The position numbers and the translations under genes are program-made. Under the pieces are notes generated by a model that saw only the letters and a list, made by a program, of their open reading frames with translations, made no database searches and had not been told where the DNA came from. DNA of 64,000 nucleotides from positions 233,364 to 297,363 of the forward strand of contig CAWEYY010000001.1 of the NCBI GenBank assembly GCA_963813435.1, read 5' to 3'. Of this stretch, positions 35,385-42,881 are shown in pieces (the first letter of the stretch is position 1; each line of letters starts with the position of its first letter). The stretch is from AC-32 sp963813435 (lineage in GTDB: Bacteria; Actinomycetota; Thermoleophilia; Gaiellales; Gaiellaceae).

Positions 35385-35768
35385 ATGACCAACCCGCGGC
35401 AACGCCTCACTCGCGACGAGCGCGGCTTCACGCTGATCGAGCTCCTCGTCGTCGTCATCATCCTCGGGGTCCTGCTCGCGATTGCGATCCCCTCGTACCT
35501 GACGTTTCGCGACCGGGCCAACAACTCGGCGGCGAAGGCGAACGTCCGCGGGGCGGTCCCCGGCATGGAGGCGTACAACGTCGACCACAGCACGGGCTAC
35601 GCCGGCGTGAACCTCGCGAAGCTCCAGGCCAGCTACGACGCCGGAATCAAGAACATCACGGTCCGGGCGGCGACGGCCGGCGGCTACTGCATCCAGAACA
35701 CGGTTCCCGGGACGGTCACGTACCACAAGTCCGGCCCGTCGGGCGACATCAAGTCCGGCACCTGCTAG
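35385..35768 (+). CDS. pilA: Major type IV pilin 2
   Basis: 127 aa from ATG 35385. Processing site G-FTLIELLVV. The most divergent of the three pilins: head reads NVDHSTGYAGVNLAKLQASYDAGIKNITV, but the two Cys positions and the C-terminal KSGPSGDIKSG-C are kept. AAGGAG lies 11 bases upstream of the start. Separate promoter and flanking hairpin suggest independent expression. Confidence 0.94.
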   Translation: MTNPRQRLTRDERGFTLIELLVVVIILGVLLAIAIPSYLTFRDRANNSAAKANVRGAVPGMEAYNVDHSTGYAGVNLAKLQASYDAGIKNITVRAATAGGYCIQNTVPGTVTYHKSGPSGDIKSGTC

Positions 35769-35789
35769 CTCCTAGCACCCGTTCGGGGG

Positions 35790-35817
35790 TCGGCGTCGAG
35801 GGATCGTAGGCCGATCT
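35790..35817 (+). promoter_or_regulatory. Weak sigma-28-type promoter of pilin 3
   Basis: TCGGCGTC (35790-35797), 12 bases, GCCGATCT (35810-35817). The -10 deviates at its last two positions, so this is the weakest of the pilin promoters, or the gene depends on readthrough. Confidence 0.4.
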
Positions 35818-35858
35818 TCTTCGGAGCCACCGCAGTTTCCATCCGAAGGAGCGTCGCC

Positions 35859-36245
35859 ATGAACCACATTCTGTGGCACCGGTTGAGGGAGCAGGATCGC
35901 GGCTTCACGCTGATCGAGCTCCTGGTCGTGATCATCATCCTCGGGATCCTGCTTGCAATCGCGATCCCGTCGTACCTCAGCTTCCGCAGCCGTGCCAACA
36001 ACTCGGCCGCCCAGGCCAACGTCCGCGCCGCAGTGCCCGGCATGGAGGCGTTCAACGCCGACCATTCAACGGGCTACGTCGGGGTCACGCTGACGAAGCT
36101 CCAGGGGTCGTATGACGCCGGCATCAAGAACGTCAAGATCTCGGTCGCGACCCTCGGCGGCTATTGCATCCGCAACACCGTCCCGGGAACGGCCACGTAC
36201 CACAAGTCCGGCCCGTCGGGCGACATCAAGTCCGGCGGCTGCTAG
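35859..36245 (+). CDS. pilA: Major type IV pilin 3
   Basis: 128 aa. Processing site G-FTLIELLVV, and the mature sequence differs from pilin 1 by only a handful of residues, so it is a recent duplicate. Two conserved cysteines. GAAGGAG precedes the ATG. A strong terminator follows. Confidence 0.95.
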   Translation: MNHILWHRLREQDRGFTLIELLVVIIILGILLAIAIPSYLSFRSRANNSAAQANVRAAVPGMEAFNADHSTGYVGVTLTKLQGSYDAGIKNVKISVATLGGYCIRNTVPGTATYHKSGPSGDIKSGGC

Positions 36246-36255
36246 CCGCTGCAAA

Positions 36256-36286
36256 GACGAGGGCGTGGGCACTCCGCGCCCTCGTC
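36256..36286 (+). terminator. Terminator hairpin after pilin 3
   Basis: Stem GACGAGGGCG(T)GG with CC(G)CGCCCTCGTC, small loop, followed by GTTTGCC, 10 bp after the stop. Confidence 0.75.
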
Positions 36287-36294
36287 GTTTGCCG

Positions 36295-36322
36295 TCAAGC
36301 CCGGCGCGCGCAATGCCGATAG
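36295..36322 (+). promoter_or_regulatory. Sigma-28-type promoter of the pilus accessory pair
   Basis: TCAAGCCC (36295-36302), 12 bases, GCCGATAG (36315-36322), then 7 bases to the GTG start at 36330. Implies a leaderless message. Confidence 0.7.
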
Positions 36323-36329
36323 AAGCAAC

Positions 36330-36932
36330 GTGAGTCAGCGGGTTCGCATCATCGCCCTGTGCGCGCTCGTCGCGCTCGTCGCCGTCGGCGGAGGACTGTT
36401 TCTCATGAGCGGCGGCCAGAGCGCGCCGGACGCCGCGACGCAGATCAAGCCTCTGCATCCCGTCAAGCACCGCGTTCGCTCGACGACGGCGAAGACGGTG
36501 AAGAAGACGACCGTGAAGACCAAGAAGGCCGTCCGCGTCCACGTCAAGAAGAAGACGGTCACGCCGGCCGTGATCGACGGGATGCCGGGCTCGCTCGCGC
36601 TCGAGCTGCAGACGCACGAGGTCGTCGTCGTCGCGCTCTACGCGCCCAAGTCCTCGATCGACGCGCTGGTGCTCGGAGAGGCGCGGCAGGGAGCGGCCGC
36701 GGCAGGCGCAGGGTTCGTCGCGCTCAACGTCACGAACGAGAAGATCGCCGCTCCGCTGACCTCGCTGCTGACCACGGGCGCCTCGGCGGCCGACCGGGTG
36801 CTCGACGATCCGGCCGTGCTCGTCTTCCAGCGCCCGCGGACGCTCTTCGTCCGCCTCAGCGGCTACACGGACCGCGACACGGTCGCGCAGGCTGCCACGA
36901 ACGCAGCCGCGGCAACCGGGGCGCAGTCGTGA
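36330..36932 (+). CDS. Membrane-anchored, cysteine-free thioredoxin-like protein
   Basis: 200 aa. Signal-anchor helix (IIALCALVALVAVGGGLFLM), a Lys/Thr/Val-rich linker (about 45-80), then a domain with the thioredoxin rhythm: VVVALYAPKSSIDAL where CxxC would be, FVALNVT, LDDPAVLVFQRP (cis-Pro position) and RLSGYTDRDTVAQA. The active-site cysteines are absent. Transcribed from a sigma-28-like promoter inside the pilus cluster, it is probably an assembly factor, not a redox enzyme. Confidence 0.75.
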   Translation: MSQRVRIIALCALVALVAVGGGLFLMSGGQSAPDAATQIKPLHPVKHRVRSTTAKTVKKTTVKTKKAVRVHVKKKTVTPAVIDGMPGSLALELQTHEVVVVALYAPKSSIDALVLGEARQGAAAAGAGFVALNVTNEKIAAPLTSLLTTGASAADRVLDDPAVLVFQRPRTLFVRLSGYTDRDTVAQAATNAAAATGAQS

Positions 36933-37195
36933 GCACGCCCGAGCCACACCCGCGGGCACACGAGCTCTTCGTCCGCCACGCGCGGAAGGACGGCCGCTCA
37001 ATCGCGGTCCTGCGGGCCATCGACTACGGCGACTCGTGCGTGGTCGAGGCCGAAGTCTTCCCTGTCGGCATCAACAACCCCGAGCCGTCGCGCCCGGGCC
37101 CCTACACGTTCGGCAACGCCCGCGAGGCCACGGCCTTCGTGACCGAAGCGGTCGAGGCGCTCATGTACCTCGGCTGCGACATCCAGGCCGCTTAG
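36929..37195 (+). CDS. Small conserved-looking protein, unknown function (pilus cluster)
   Basis: 88 aa from GTG 36929, overlapping the preceding stop (GTGA). Compact alpha/beta composition: HELFVRHARKDGRSIAVLRAIDYGDSCVVEAEVFPVG, then a helical C-terminus with VTEAVEALMYLGCDI. No membrane segment, no family recognised. Coupled to the thioredoxin-like gene, so likely to act with it. Confidence 0.7.
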   Translation: MSTPEPHPRAHELFVRHARKDGRSIAVLRAIDYGDSCVVEAEVFPVGINNPEPSRPGPYTFGNAREATAFVTEAVEALMYLGCDIQAA

Positions 37196-37224
37196 CAGTT
37201 ACGGGGTAGACGCAACGAGCTTCA

Positions 37225-37261
37225 GCGTGCAGGACTCGGCCGAAGGCCGAGTGCTCTGCGC
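37225..37261. terminator. Long bidirectional hairpin between convergent units
   Basis: A 17-bp stem with two mismatches, GCGTGCAGGACTCGGCC against GGCCGAGTGCTCTGCGC, loop GAA, in the 74-bp gap between the accessory pair and pilB. Usable from both strands. Confidence 0.65.
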
Positions 37262-37269
37262 GGGTTTCG

Positions 37270-39054
37270 TTAGGTCGTGACCCGGGCCAGCTCTTCGACA
37301 GACGTGAGGCCAGCGGCGACCTTGCCGAGGCCGTCGTCCCAGAGGGTTCTCATGCCCTCGCCGATCGCGGCGCGGTCGAGCTCCTCGCGGTTCGCGTTGT
37401 TCGCGGCGAGCGTCTCGAGGTTCTCGCTCATGACGAGGAGCTGAAAGATGCCGACCCGGCCCTTGTAGCCGGTCTGGCCGCAGCGAGGGCAGCCCTTCTT
37501 GCGGTAGAAGACGACGCCGTCCGCGGCGGCCGCCACCTCGGGCGAGACGCGGGCGGAGATCAGATCCTCGGTGGTGGGCGTGTACATCTCGCAGCAGTGG
37601 GAGCAGAGCTTCCGCGCGAGGCGCTGGGCGAGCACGGCCGAGACCGCGGAGCCGGTCAGGAACGGCTCGACGCCCATCTCGGTGAGACGCGAAATCGCGC
37701 CGGGGGCGTCGTTCGTGTGCATCGTCGAGAGCACGAGGTGGCCCGTGAGGGCGGCCTCGATCGAGATCTTGGCCGTCTCGCTGTCGCGGATCTCGCCGAC
37801 CATCACCACGTCGGGGTCGGAGCGGAGGATCGACCGCAGCGCGGCGGCGAACGTCAGGCCGGCGCGCGGGTTGATCTGCACCTGGTTGACGCCTCCGAGC
37901 CGGTACTCGACCGGGTCCTCGACGGTGATGATGTTGATCTCGGGCCGGTTGATCTCGGTCAGCGCCGCGTAGAGCGTGGTCGACTTACCGGAGCCGGTCG
38001 GCCCCGTGACGAGGATCGCGCCGGTCGGGCGGCGGATGATCTTCTCGAGCTTCTCGCGCATGTCCTCGGAGAGGCCGAGGTCGGTGAGGGTCGGCGCCTG
38101 CTTCGACTTGTCGAGCAGACGCATGACCACCGACTCGCCCTCGACCGTCGGCAGGGTCGCGACGCGGATGTCGAGCATGCGGCCGGCTGCGGCCGTGTTC
38201 AGCGAGATGCGGCCGTCCTGCGGCTTTCGGCGCTCGGCGATGTCGAGCTTCGCGAGCACCTTCAGGCGCGTCGTGACGCCGGCCATCATCCGCTTCGGGA
38301 TCCGCTGCACCTCGTGTAGCACGCCGTCGATGCGCAGCCGCACGGCAAGCGTGTCCTCCTGCGGCTCGAAATGGATGTCGCTCGCCCCGTCCTCGGCGGC
38401 CTGGAAGATGATCGAGTTGACGAGACGCACGAGCGGCGCGTCGGAGATGCCGTCGTCGACCTCGAGGTCGGACTCCTCCTCCTTCTCCTCCTCGAGGAGC
38501 GCGTCTTCCGCGTCGACGATCGCGCGTGCGCCGAAGGCCTCGGACGCACGGCCGAGTCGGCGGAGCTCGGTGGCGATCTCCTCGCGTGAGGCGACTGCGA
38601 GCTCGACCTGGAACTTCGTCCCCAGGCGGAGCTCGTCGATCGCCTGGACGTTGGTCGGGTCGGCGACCGCGACACGGAGGATGTTCCCTTCCAGCGCGTA
38701 CGGGACGGCGCTCACGCGCTCGAGCACGTGCAGCGGGAGCTGCTGGACGCTGTTGGCGTCGACGCCGACGACCGGGAGCTCGACGAAAGGCAGATGGAAG
38801 CGGCTGGCGAGGGTCCGGGCGATGCCGTCAGGAGACGCGACGTTCTCGTCGAGGACCGCCTGGGCGAACGAGCCGCCCTGCTTGACCCGGCCCCGGACAA
38901 GCGCGAGCTTGTCGCCCGGGATCAGTCCGGTCGTCTCGATCAGGTCGGCGACGAGCTCGGCGAGCTCGTTGACCTGAAAGGCGGGCAGGCCGGCTCCACC
39001 GGCAGCCTCTGCCGGTCCGGCCTGGCCAGATGTGCGCAACTTGGGGAGATCCAT
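37270..39054 (-). CDS. pilB: Type IV pilus extension ATPase PilB
   Basis: 594 aa. N-terminal MshEN-like region (LPLHVLERVSAVPYALEG...LRVAVADPTN), then the motor: Walker A GPTGSGKST at 351-359, IITVEDPVEYRL, GEIRDSETA, and a tetracysteine zinc site (CSHCC...CPRCG) near 490-525, typical of PilB/GspE and absent in PilT. MshEN-like regions of PilB can bind c-di-GMP, which would link it to the GGDEF enzyme elsewhere; here this is only inference. An acidic insert lies at about 185-205. Confidence 0.95.
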   Translation of the reverse strand: MDLPKLRTSGQAGPAEAAGGAGLPAFQVNELAELVADLIETTGLIPGDKLALVRGRVKQGGSFAQAVLDENVASPDGIARTLASRFHLPFVELPVVGVDANSVQQLPLHVLERVSAVPYALEGNILRVAVADPTNVQAIDELRLGTKFQVELAVASREEIATELRRLGRASEAFGARAIVDAEDALLEEEKEEESDLEVDDGISDAPLVRLVNSIIFQAAEDGASDIHFEPQEDTLAVRLRIDGVLHEVQRIPKRMMAGVTTRLKVLAKLDIAERRKPQDGRISLNTAAAGRMLDIRVATLPTVEGESVVMRLLDKSKQAPTLTDLGLSEDMREKLEKIIRRPTGAILVTGPTGSGKSTTLYAALTEINRPEINIITVEDPVEYRLGGVNQVQINPRAGLTFAAALRSILRSDPDVVMVGEIRDSETAKISIEAALTGHLVLSTMHTNDAPGAISRLTEMGVEPFLTGSAVSAVLAQRLARKLCSHCCEMYTPTTEDLISARVSPEVAAAADGVVFYRKKGCPRCGQTGYKGRVGIFQLLVMSENLETLAANNANREELDRAAIGEGMRTLWDDGLGKVAAGLTSVEELARVTT

Positions 39055-39066
39055 ACCTCGAACGAG

Positions 39067-39094
39067 GTATCGGCAAAACGCCTGTTAAAGCTGA
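39067..39094 (-). promoter_or_regulatory. Sigma-28-type promoter of pilB
   Basis: Minus strand: TCAGCTTT (39094-39087), 12 bases, GCCGATAC (39074-39067), 12 bases before the pilB ATG. Confidence 0.65.
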
Positions 39095-39105
39095 GTCAGC
39101 AGGCG

Positions 39106-39852
39106 CTAGAAAGCGCTTAGATAAGCGTCGAAGATCACCTGGCCGGCGAAGAGCGCGACGATCGCTCCGAAGGCCAGGAACGGGGCGAACGGGATGCCCA
39201 TCTTGCGCGCTGCGGCACCGTGTCGCGCCAGCAGATAGATGCTCGGCACCAGGGCGGCGACCATCCCGATCATCAGGCCGACCCCGACGAGATAGCCGAG
39301 CATCGCACCGAGCAGCAGCGCGAGCTTGACGTCGCCCATGCCCATCCCGGCCGGGTAGGCGATCGCCGCGGCGAACAGGAAGCCGGAGGCGCCGAGCGCG
39401 CCGAGAAGCCATTCCGGGCTCGGGTCGAGGGCAGTCTGCGCCAGCAGCACCACCAGGGCGGCCGGCAGGACGATCCGGTTCGGGACGATCCGGTGCGTGA
39501 GGTCGGTGGCGGTGACGGCGACGAGCACCGTGCAGAAGAACGAGGCGACGACCGCCTCTCCCGTGAGGCCGAAGACGACGAAGCACGCGGCCACGAGCCC
39601 TGCGGTGGCGAGCTCGACGGCCGGGTAGAGCGGGCTGATCCGTGCACCGCACGAGCGGCAGCGCCCGTGCAGGGCGACCCACGAGATCACCGGGATGTTG
39701 TCGTACCAGGCCAGCTCGGTCGCGCAGCTCATGCAGGCCGAGCGCGGCCTTACGACCGAGCGGCGCTGGGGCACGCGGGCGGCGACCACGTTCACGAAGC
39801 TGCCGAGCGCAAGGGCCGGCCAGAACGCGAGCATTCCGAGAGCGACGTCCAC
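39106..39852 (-). CDS. pilD: Prepilin peptidase/N-methyltransferase PilD
   Basis: 248 aa. Catalytic aspartates in VTATDLTHRIVPN and MGMGDVKLA, tetracysteine zinc site (CMSC...CRSCG) in the first cytosolic loop, about eight membrane helices. It cleaves after Gly and methylates Phe of the prepilins. GTG start at 39852, 7 bases after a perfect GCCGATAA box. Confidence 0.95.
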   Translation of the reverse strand: MDVALGMLAFWPALALGSFVNVVAARVPQRRSVVRPRSACMSCATELAWYDNIPVISWVALHGRCRSCGARISPLYPAVELATAGLVAACFVVFGLTGEAVVASFFCTVLVAVTATDLTHRIVPNRIVLPAALVVLLAQTALDPSPEWLLGALGASGFLFAAAIAYPAGMGMGDVKLALLLGAMLGYLVGVGLMIGMVAALVPSIYLLARHGAAARKMGIPFAPFLAFGAIVALFAGQVIFDAYLSAF

Positions 39853-39859
39853 GAGCGGC

Positions 39860-39887
39860 TTATCGGCTCACGGGGCGCAGGGGTTTA
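39860..39887 (-). promoter_or_regulatory. Sigma-28-type promoter of pilD (closest to consensus)
   Basis: Minus strand: TAAACCCC (39887-39880), 12 bases, GCCGATAA (39867-39860), 7 bases before the GTG. Both the TAAA and the GCCGATAA match the known consensus perfectly. It overlaps the last codons of the upstream prepilin gene. Confidence 0.75.
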
Positions 39888-40469
39888 CTGCCGGATGCTG
39901 TTGCGGAACACGACGTCGTCGATCAGCTCGTACGAGTTGACGGTCCGCGACGGCTTGATGTTGACCGGGAAGTCGACGTGCAGCTTCCCGAGCGAGGTGG
40001 CGGTGTAGTCCGTGTAGTTGAAGGCACAGATGGCCGTTGGGCTGCCGCAGGTCGGCGCCGTGGAGCTCGAGACGAGGAAGTCGGCCCACTTGACCCCGCC
40101 AGTGCACGTCGACCCCACGACGCGGTAGAGGCCGTAGCGGTTCGTGGAGATGTTCCGCGTGCACCAGGTGATCGTCGTCCCGCTGGCCGTGCACCCGACC
40201 GGGAGCGTCAGCGTCACCGACGAGGAGGATCCGGTCGGCGTCGCCTCGCTCGCGCAGTGCGCCTCGCGCCTGATCTTGTCGAGCGCGAGCCTTGCCGTCA
40301 GCTGCGCCTGGAAGCGGTTGTTCATGTCGGTCTCGGAGTTGGACGCCGAGACGAAGACCGTGGTCAGGCTCGTGATGACGACGCCCAGCACGACCATGAC
40401 GGTGAGCATCTCGACCAGCGTGTAGCCGCGCTCGCCGAGCAGCCGGCGGCGCTGCAGTCGCCGGGTCAT
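39885..40469 (-). CDS. Minor prepilin (PilW/GspJ-like)
   Basis: 194 aa from ATG 40469 (ATGA overlap with the PASTA gene). Processing site G-YTLVEMLTVMVVLGVVI with Glu at +5. The head has seven cysteines (e.g. AHCASE, VGCTAS, TWCTRN, STCTGG, PTCGSP, AICAFN), more than the major pilins, so several disulphides are likely. A tip or initiator pilin is the likeliest role. Confidence 0.85.
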   Translation of the reverse strand: MTRRLQRRRLLGERGYTLVEMLTVMVVLGVVITSLTTVFVSASNSETDMNNRFQAQLTARLALDKIRREAHCASEATPTGSSSSVTLTLPVGCTASGTTITWCTRNISTNRYGLYRVVGSTCTGGVKWADFLVSSSTAPTCGSPTAICAFNYTDYTATSLGKLHVDFPVNIKPSRTVNSYELIDDVVFRNSIRQ

Positions 40470-41338
40470 TTCGATTCTCGCTCGACTCGCTTGAGCGCGG
40501 CGCGTGCGACGGCTTGGCTGCGGCGGCCGATCCCCCAGGTCTTCTGGAGCTTCTGGTCGACGGCGATCAGGGTCGTGAGCGCCTGCGCTCCGTGCCACCA
40601 GCCGAACTTGGCCCCGTCGACGATCCAGGCGTGCTGGTAGAGCCAGTGCTGGACGTTCTTCTTGCTGAGCTTCGGGTTCGTGGCGGCCCACGCCGCGAGC
40701 TGGTTCGCGCGGGCGGGGAGGCTGATCTCGTCGAGCGGCTCCTTCGGCGCGCCCGGGACGGTGAACGCGGGCGGCCTGGCCGCAGGGGCGGTCTTCTTGG
40801 CCGGCTTCTTGGCGACAGGCTTGGTCTTGGTGGCTGTTGGCTTCTTCTTCGGCTTCACGGCTGGACGCGCCGGCTTCGCCTTCGGCTTGGCGACGGGCGC
40901 CTGGTGAATCGCGGTCCCGGACGGACCGGCGAGCACGATCCGCGTGCCCACGTAGCTGGCGGTGTCCTCGGGAGCGCCCTGCTGCTCGTACGGACCCTTG
41001 GCCAGGTGCAGGACGACAGTCGGTGCGCCGGTGTTGATGACCTTCGTCCCGGCGGCCGGGGACTGCGATGCGACAGTGTTCCCGGAGTAGCCGTGGACGG
41101 AGCCGACGACCCGCCAGGCGAAGCCCGCGTCCTCGAGCATGCCCTTCGCGAACACGAAGGCCTGCCCGTTGACCGAGGGGACCTCGAGCGGCGGAGCCGG
41201 CGCGGGCTTGGTCGCGGTCGAGGCCGACGGACCGATGATCTGCCGGTCGGCGGCCAGCGTGAAGGCTGCTGTCGCCAGCATCCACACGAGGACCACAACG
41301 ACCGCACGAGGCAATAGCGCGGCAAGCCGGACCGCCAT
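40466..41338 (-). CDS. Secreted PASTA-domain protein with Lys/Pro linker
   Basis: 290 aa from ATG 41338. N-terminal membrane segment/signal (LPRAVVVVLVWMLATAAFTLA), one PASTA-like domain (about 45-115: VPSVNGQAFVFAKGMLEDAGFAW...VASQSPAAGTKV), a Lys/Ala/Pro linker (145-185), and a C-terminal helical part (LPARANQLAAWAATNPKLSKKNVQHWLYQHAW). PASTA domains bind muropeptides or lipid II. Coupled to a minor prepilin, it may anchor the pilus to peptidoglycan. Confidence 0.75.
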   Translation of the reverse strand: MAVRLAALLPRAVVVVLVWMLATAAFTLAADRQIIGPSASTATKPAPAPPLEVPSVNGQAFVFAKGMLEDAGFAWRVVGSVHGYSGNTVASQSPAAGTKVINTGAPTVVLHLAKGPYEQQGAPEDTASYVGTRIVLAGPSGTAIHQAPVAKPKAKPARPAVKPKKKPTATKTKPVAKKPAKKTAPAARPPAFTVPGAPKEPLDEISLPARANQLAAWAATNPKLSKKNVQHWLYQHAWIVDGAKFGWWHGAQALTTLIAVDQKLQKTWGIGRRSQAVARAALKRVERESK

Positions 41339-41345
41339 GCAAGTC

Positions 41346-41373
41346 CCTTCGGCACCCGCGCGGGCGCGAGTCA
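41346..41373 (-). promoter_or_regulatory. Weak sigma-28-type promoter of the PASTA-prepilin unit
   Basis: Minus strand: TGACTCGC (41373-41366), 12 bases, GCCGAAGG (41353-41346), 7 bases before the ATG. The 12 and 7 base spacings match the better boxes, but the sequences are degenerate. Confidence 0.35.
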
Positions 41374-41397
41374 TCCCCCTACCGGGTGATCTGCCGG

Positions 41398-42024
41398 TTA
41401 CTGAGGGGTCTGGCCCTGCCGCGGAGGCCGCAGCACGCCTTGCAGCTGCTCGGCCTGCTGGCGGATCAGCGCGTCCGAATAGACGATCTGGTCCTGGCTC
41501 GGCGGCGGGGAGCCGAGCCGCAGCTTCCGGTCGGTCTCGAGCGTCGCCGCGAGTTCGTCGAGGCGCGCGCGGAGGCGGCCGGCCTCCATCCGGGAAGCGT
41601 CGTCCGGGGCATGCGTCTCGAGCGCCTGCGCCTCGCCGGCGAGAGCCTGGACCCGACCGGTCACGACCGAGCCCTGGGCAAGGACGTCGTCGAGGGTCAG
41701 CAGGCTGCGCCGCCTGAGATCTGTGGACTGGTCCTCCCACGATTCCGCTCCGGCGCGGCGGCGCTGCCAGATCGCGAACGCGATCACGGCGATCGCCGCG
41801 AGCGCGAGCCCGAGCGCGATCCAGCCCCAGGGCGTGCTGCTGGATGAGGACGCGGGTTCCGTGGTCGCCGTGCTCGACTCCGTGCTCGTCGTGGCCGGGA
41901 CCGTGGTGGTCGTCGTCTGGGTCTCGGTGACCGTCTCCGGTGCCGTCGTCGACTCGGACGTGGTCGTCTCGGTCGTCGTGGTGTCGGTCGATCCGGTCGT
42001 GGTCGCCGCCAGGGCGCGGGTCAC
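41398..42024 (-). CDS. Thr-rich single-pass membrane protein, unknown function
   Basis: 208 aa from GTG 42024. A Thr/Glu/Ser stretch (about 8-62), probably surface-exposed and glycosylated, then one membrane helix (WGWIALGLALAAIAVIAFAIW) and a 110-residue helical cytosolic part with coiled-coil character. The same frame stays open upstream and encodes a convincing signal peptide (RLAPALAVAAVAGLLLG...SVTRALA) but lacks ATG, GTG or TTG, so the true N-terminus is unclear. Confidence 0.7.
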   Translation of the reverse strand: MTRALAATTTGSTDTTTTETTTSESTTAPETVTETQTTTTTVPATTSTESSTATTEPASSSSSTPWGWIALGLALAAIAVIAFAIWQRRRAGAESWEDQSTDLRRRSLLTLDDVLAQGSVVTGRVQALAGEAQALETHAPDDASRMEAGRLRARLDELAATLETDRKLRLGSPPPSQDQIVYSDALIRQQAEQLQGVLRPPRQGQTPQ

Positions 42025-42152
42025 CGACGGATGCGTCCCCAGCAGCAGCCCGGCGACCGCTGCAACCGCAAGAGCCGGCGCGAGCCGCGCGGTCCTGCCC
42101 AGCGTTTCTCGACGATCAGCGATGGCGCGAACTATGCCACCTCTTCGTCGCG

Positions 42153-42881
42153 CTACAGGCCGGACGCGGCGACGCTGATCGCGCAGCCGAGCTGCCGGGA
42201 GATCGCGGTGTCCCTACCGTCGACGCGGATGGTGAGCGGACCGCCGAGCGGAGCGGAGTGCACGAGCTCGACCTGCCGTCCTGGGACGAGCGCGAGACTC
42301 GTCAGGTAGCGCAGCAGCTCCCCGTCACCGTCGGGGATCCGCTCGACGGTTGCCCGCTCGCCCGGTTCGAGATCCGCGAGCCGCCTCGCATTCGAGGGCA
42401 CGATCCTGAGCCTGCTGTCGGGGATCGGATCTCCGTGAGGGTCCTGCGTTGGCGATCCGAGCGCCTGGTCGATCCGCGTCTCGAGCGCCTCGGAGATCAC
42501 GTGCTCGAGCCGGTCCGCCTCGTCGTGAACCTCGTCGAGGCCGACATCGAGCGTCTCGGCGAGATAGAGCTCGAGCAGCCGGTGATGGCGGATCATCTCG
42601 AGCGCGATGCGCTCGCCGGCGGGCGTGAGGCGAACGCCGCGGTACGGCTCGTGGTCGGCAAGCCCGAGCGTGGCGAGCTTCTTGACCATGCCCGTGGCCG
42701 ACGGCGCGGCGACGCCCATGCTTCGCGCGAGCGCCGACGTCTTGACCGGCGCTCCCTCGCCCTGGAGCTTGTAGATCTCCCGGAGATAGTCCTGGACCGC
42801 CGTGCTGAAGTCGCCGGGTGCGACCTGGTGACCTCGACGTCTCCGGCGCGCCGCCGGCTCCGACTCGCCTGTGGCGCTCAT
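42153..42881 (-). CDS. DtxR/MntR-family metal-dependent repressor
   Basis: 242 aa. Winged-helix domain at about 25-90 (VQDYLREIYKLQGEG...VKTSALARSMGVAAPSATGMVKKLATLGL), dimerisation/metal domain (RHHRLLELYLAETLDV...DEADRLEHVIS, with the His, Glu and Asp ligands), then a FeoA/SH3-like C-terminal domain. Family members bind Fe2+ or Mn2+ and repress uptake and storage genes. Start ATG overlaps the ZIP gene stop (ATGA). The operator over the first gene of this operon predicts autoregulation. Confidence 0.92.
   Translation of the reverse strand: MSATGESEPAARRRRRGHQVAPGDFSTAVQDYLREIYKLQGEGAPVKTSALARSMGVAAPSATGMVKKLATLGLADHEPYRGVRLTPAGERIALEMIRHHRLLELYLAETLDVGLDEVHDEADRLEHVISEALETRIDQALGSPTQDPHGDPIPDSRLRIVPSNARRLADLEPGERATVERIPDGDGELLRYLTSLALVPGRQVELVHSAPLGGPLTIRVDGRDTAISRQLGCAISVAASGL

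Noticed and set aside
34853..36245. Reading the three pilins as assembly duplication.
   Set aside because: The copies differ in coding sequence, leaders, promoters and terminators, so they are true paralogues.
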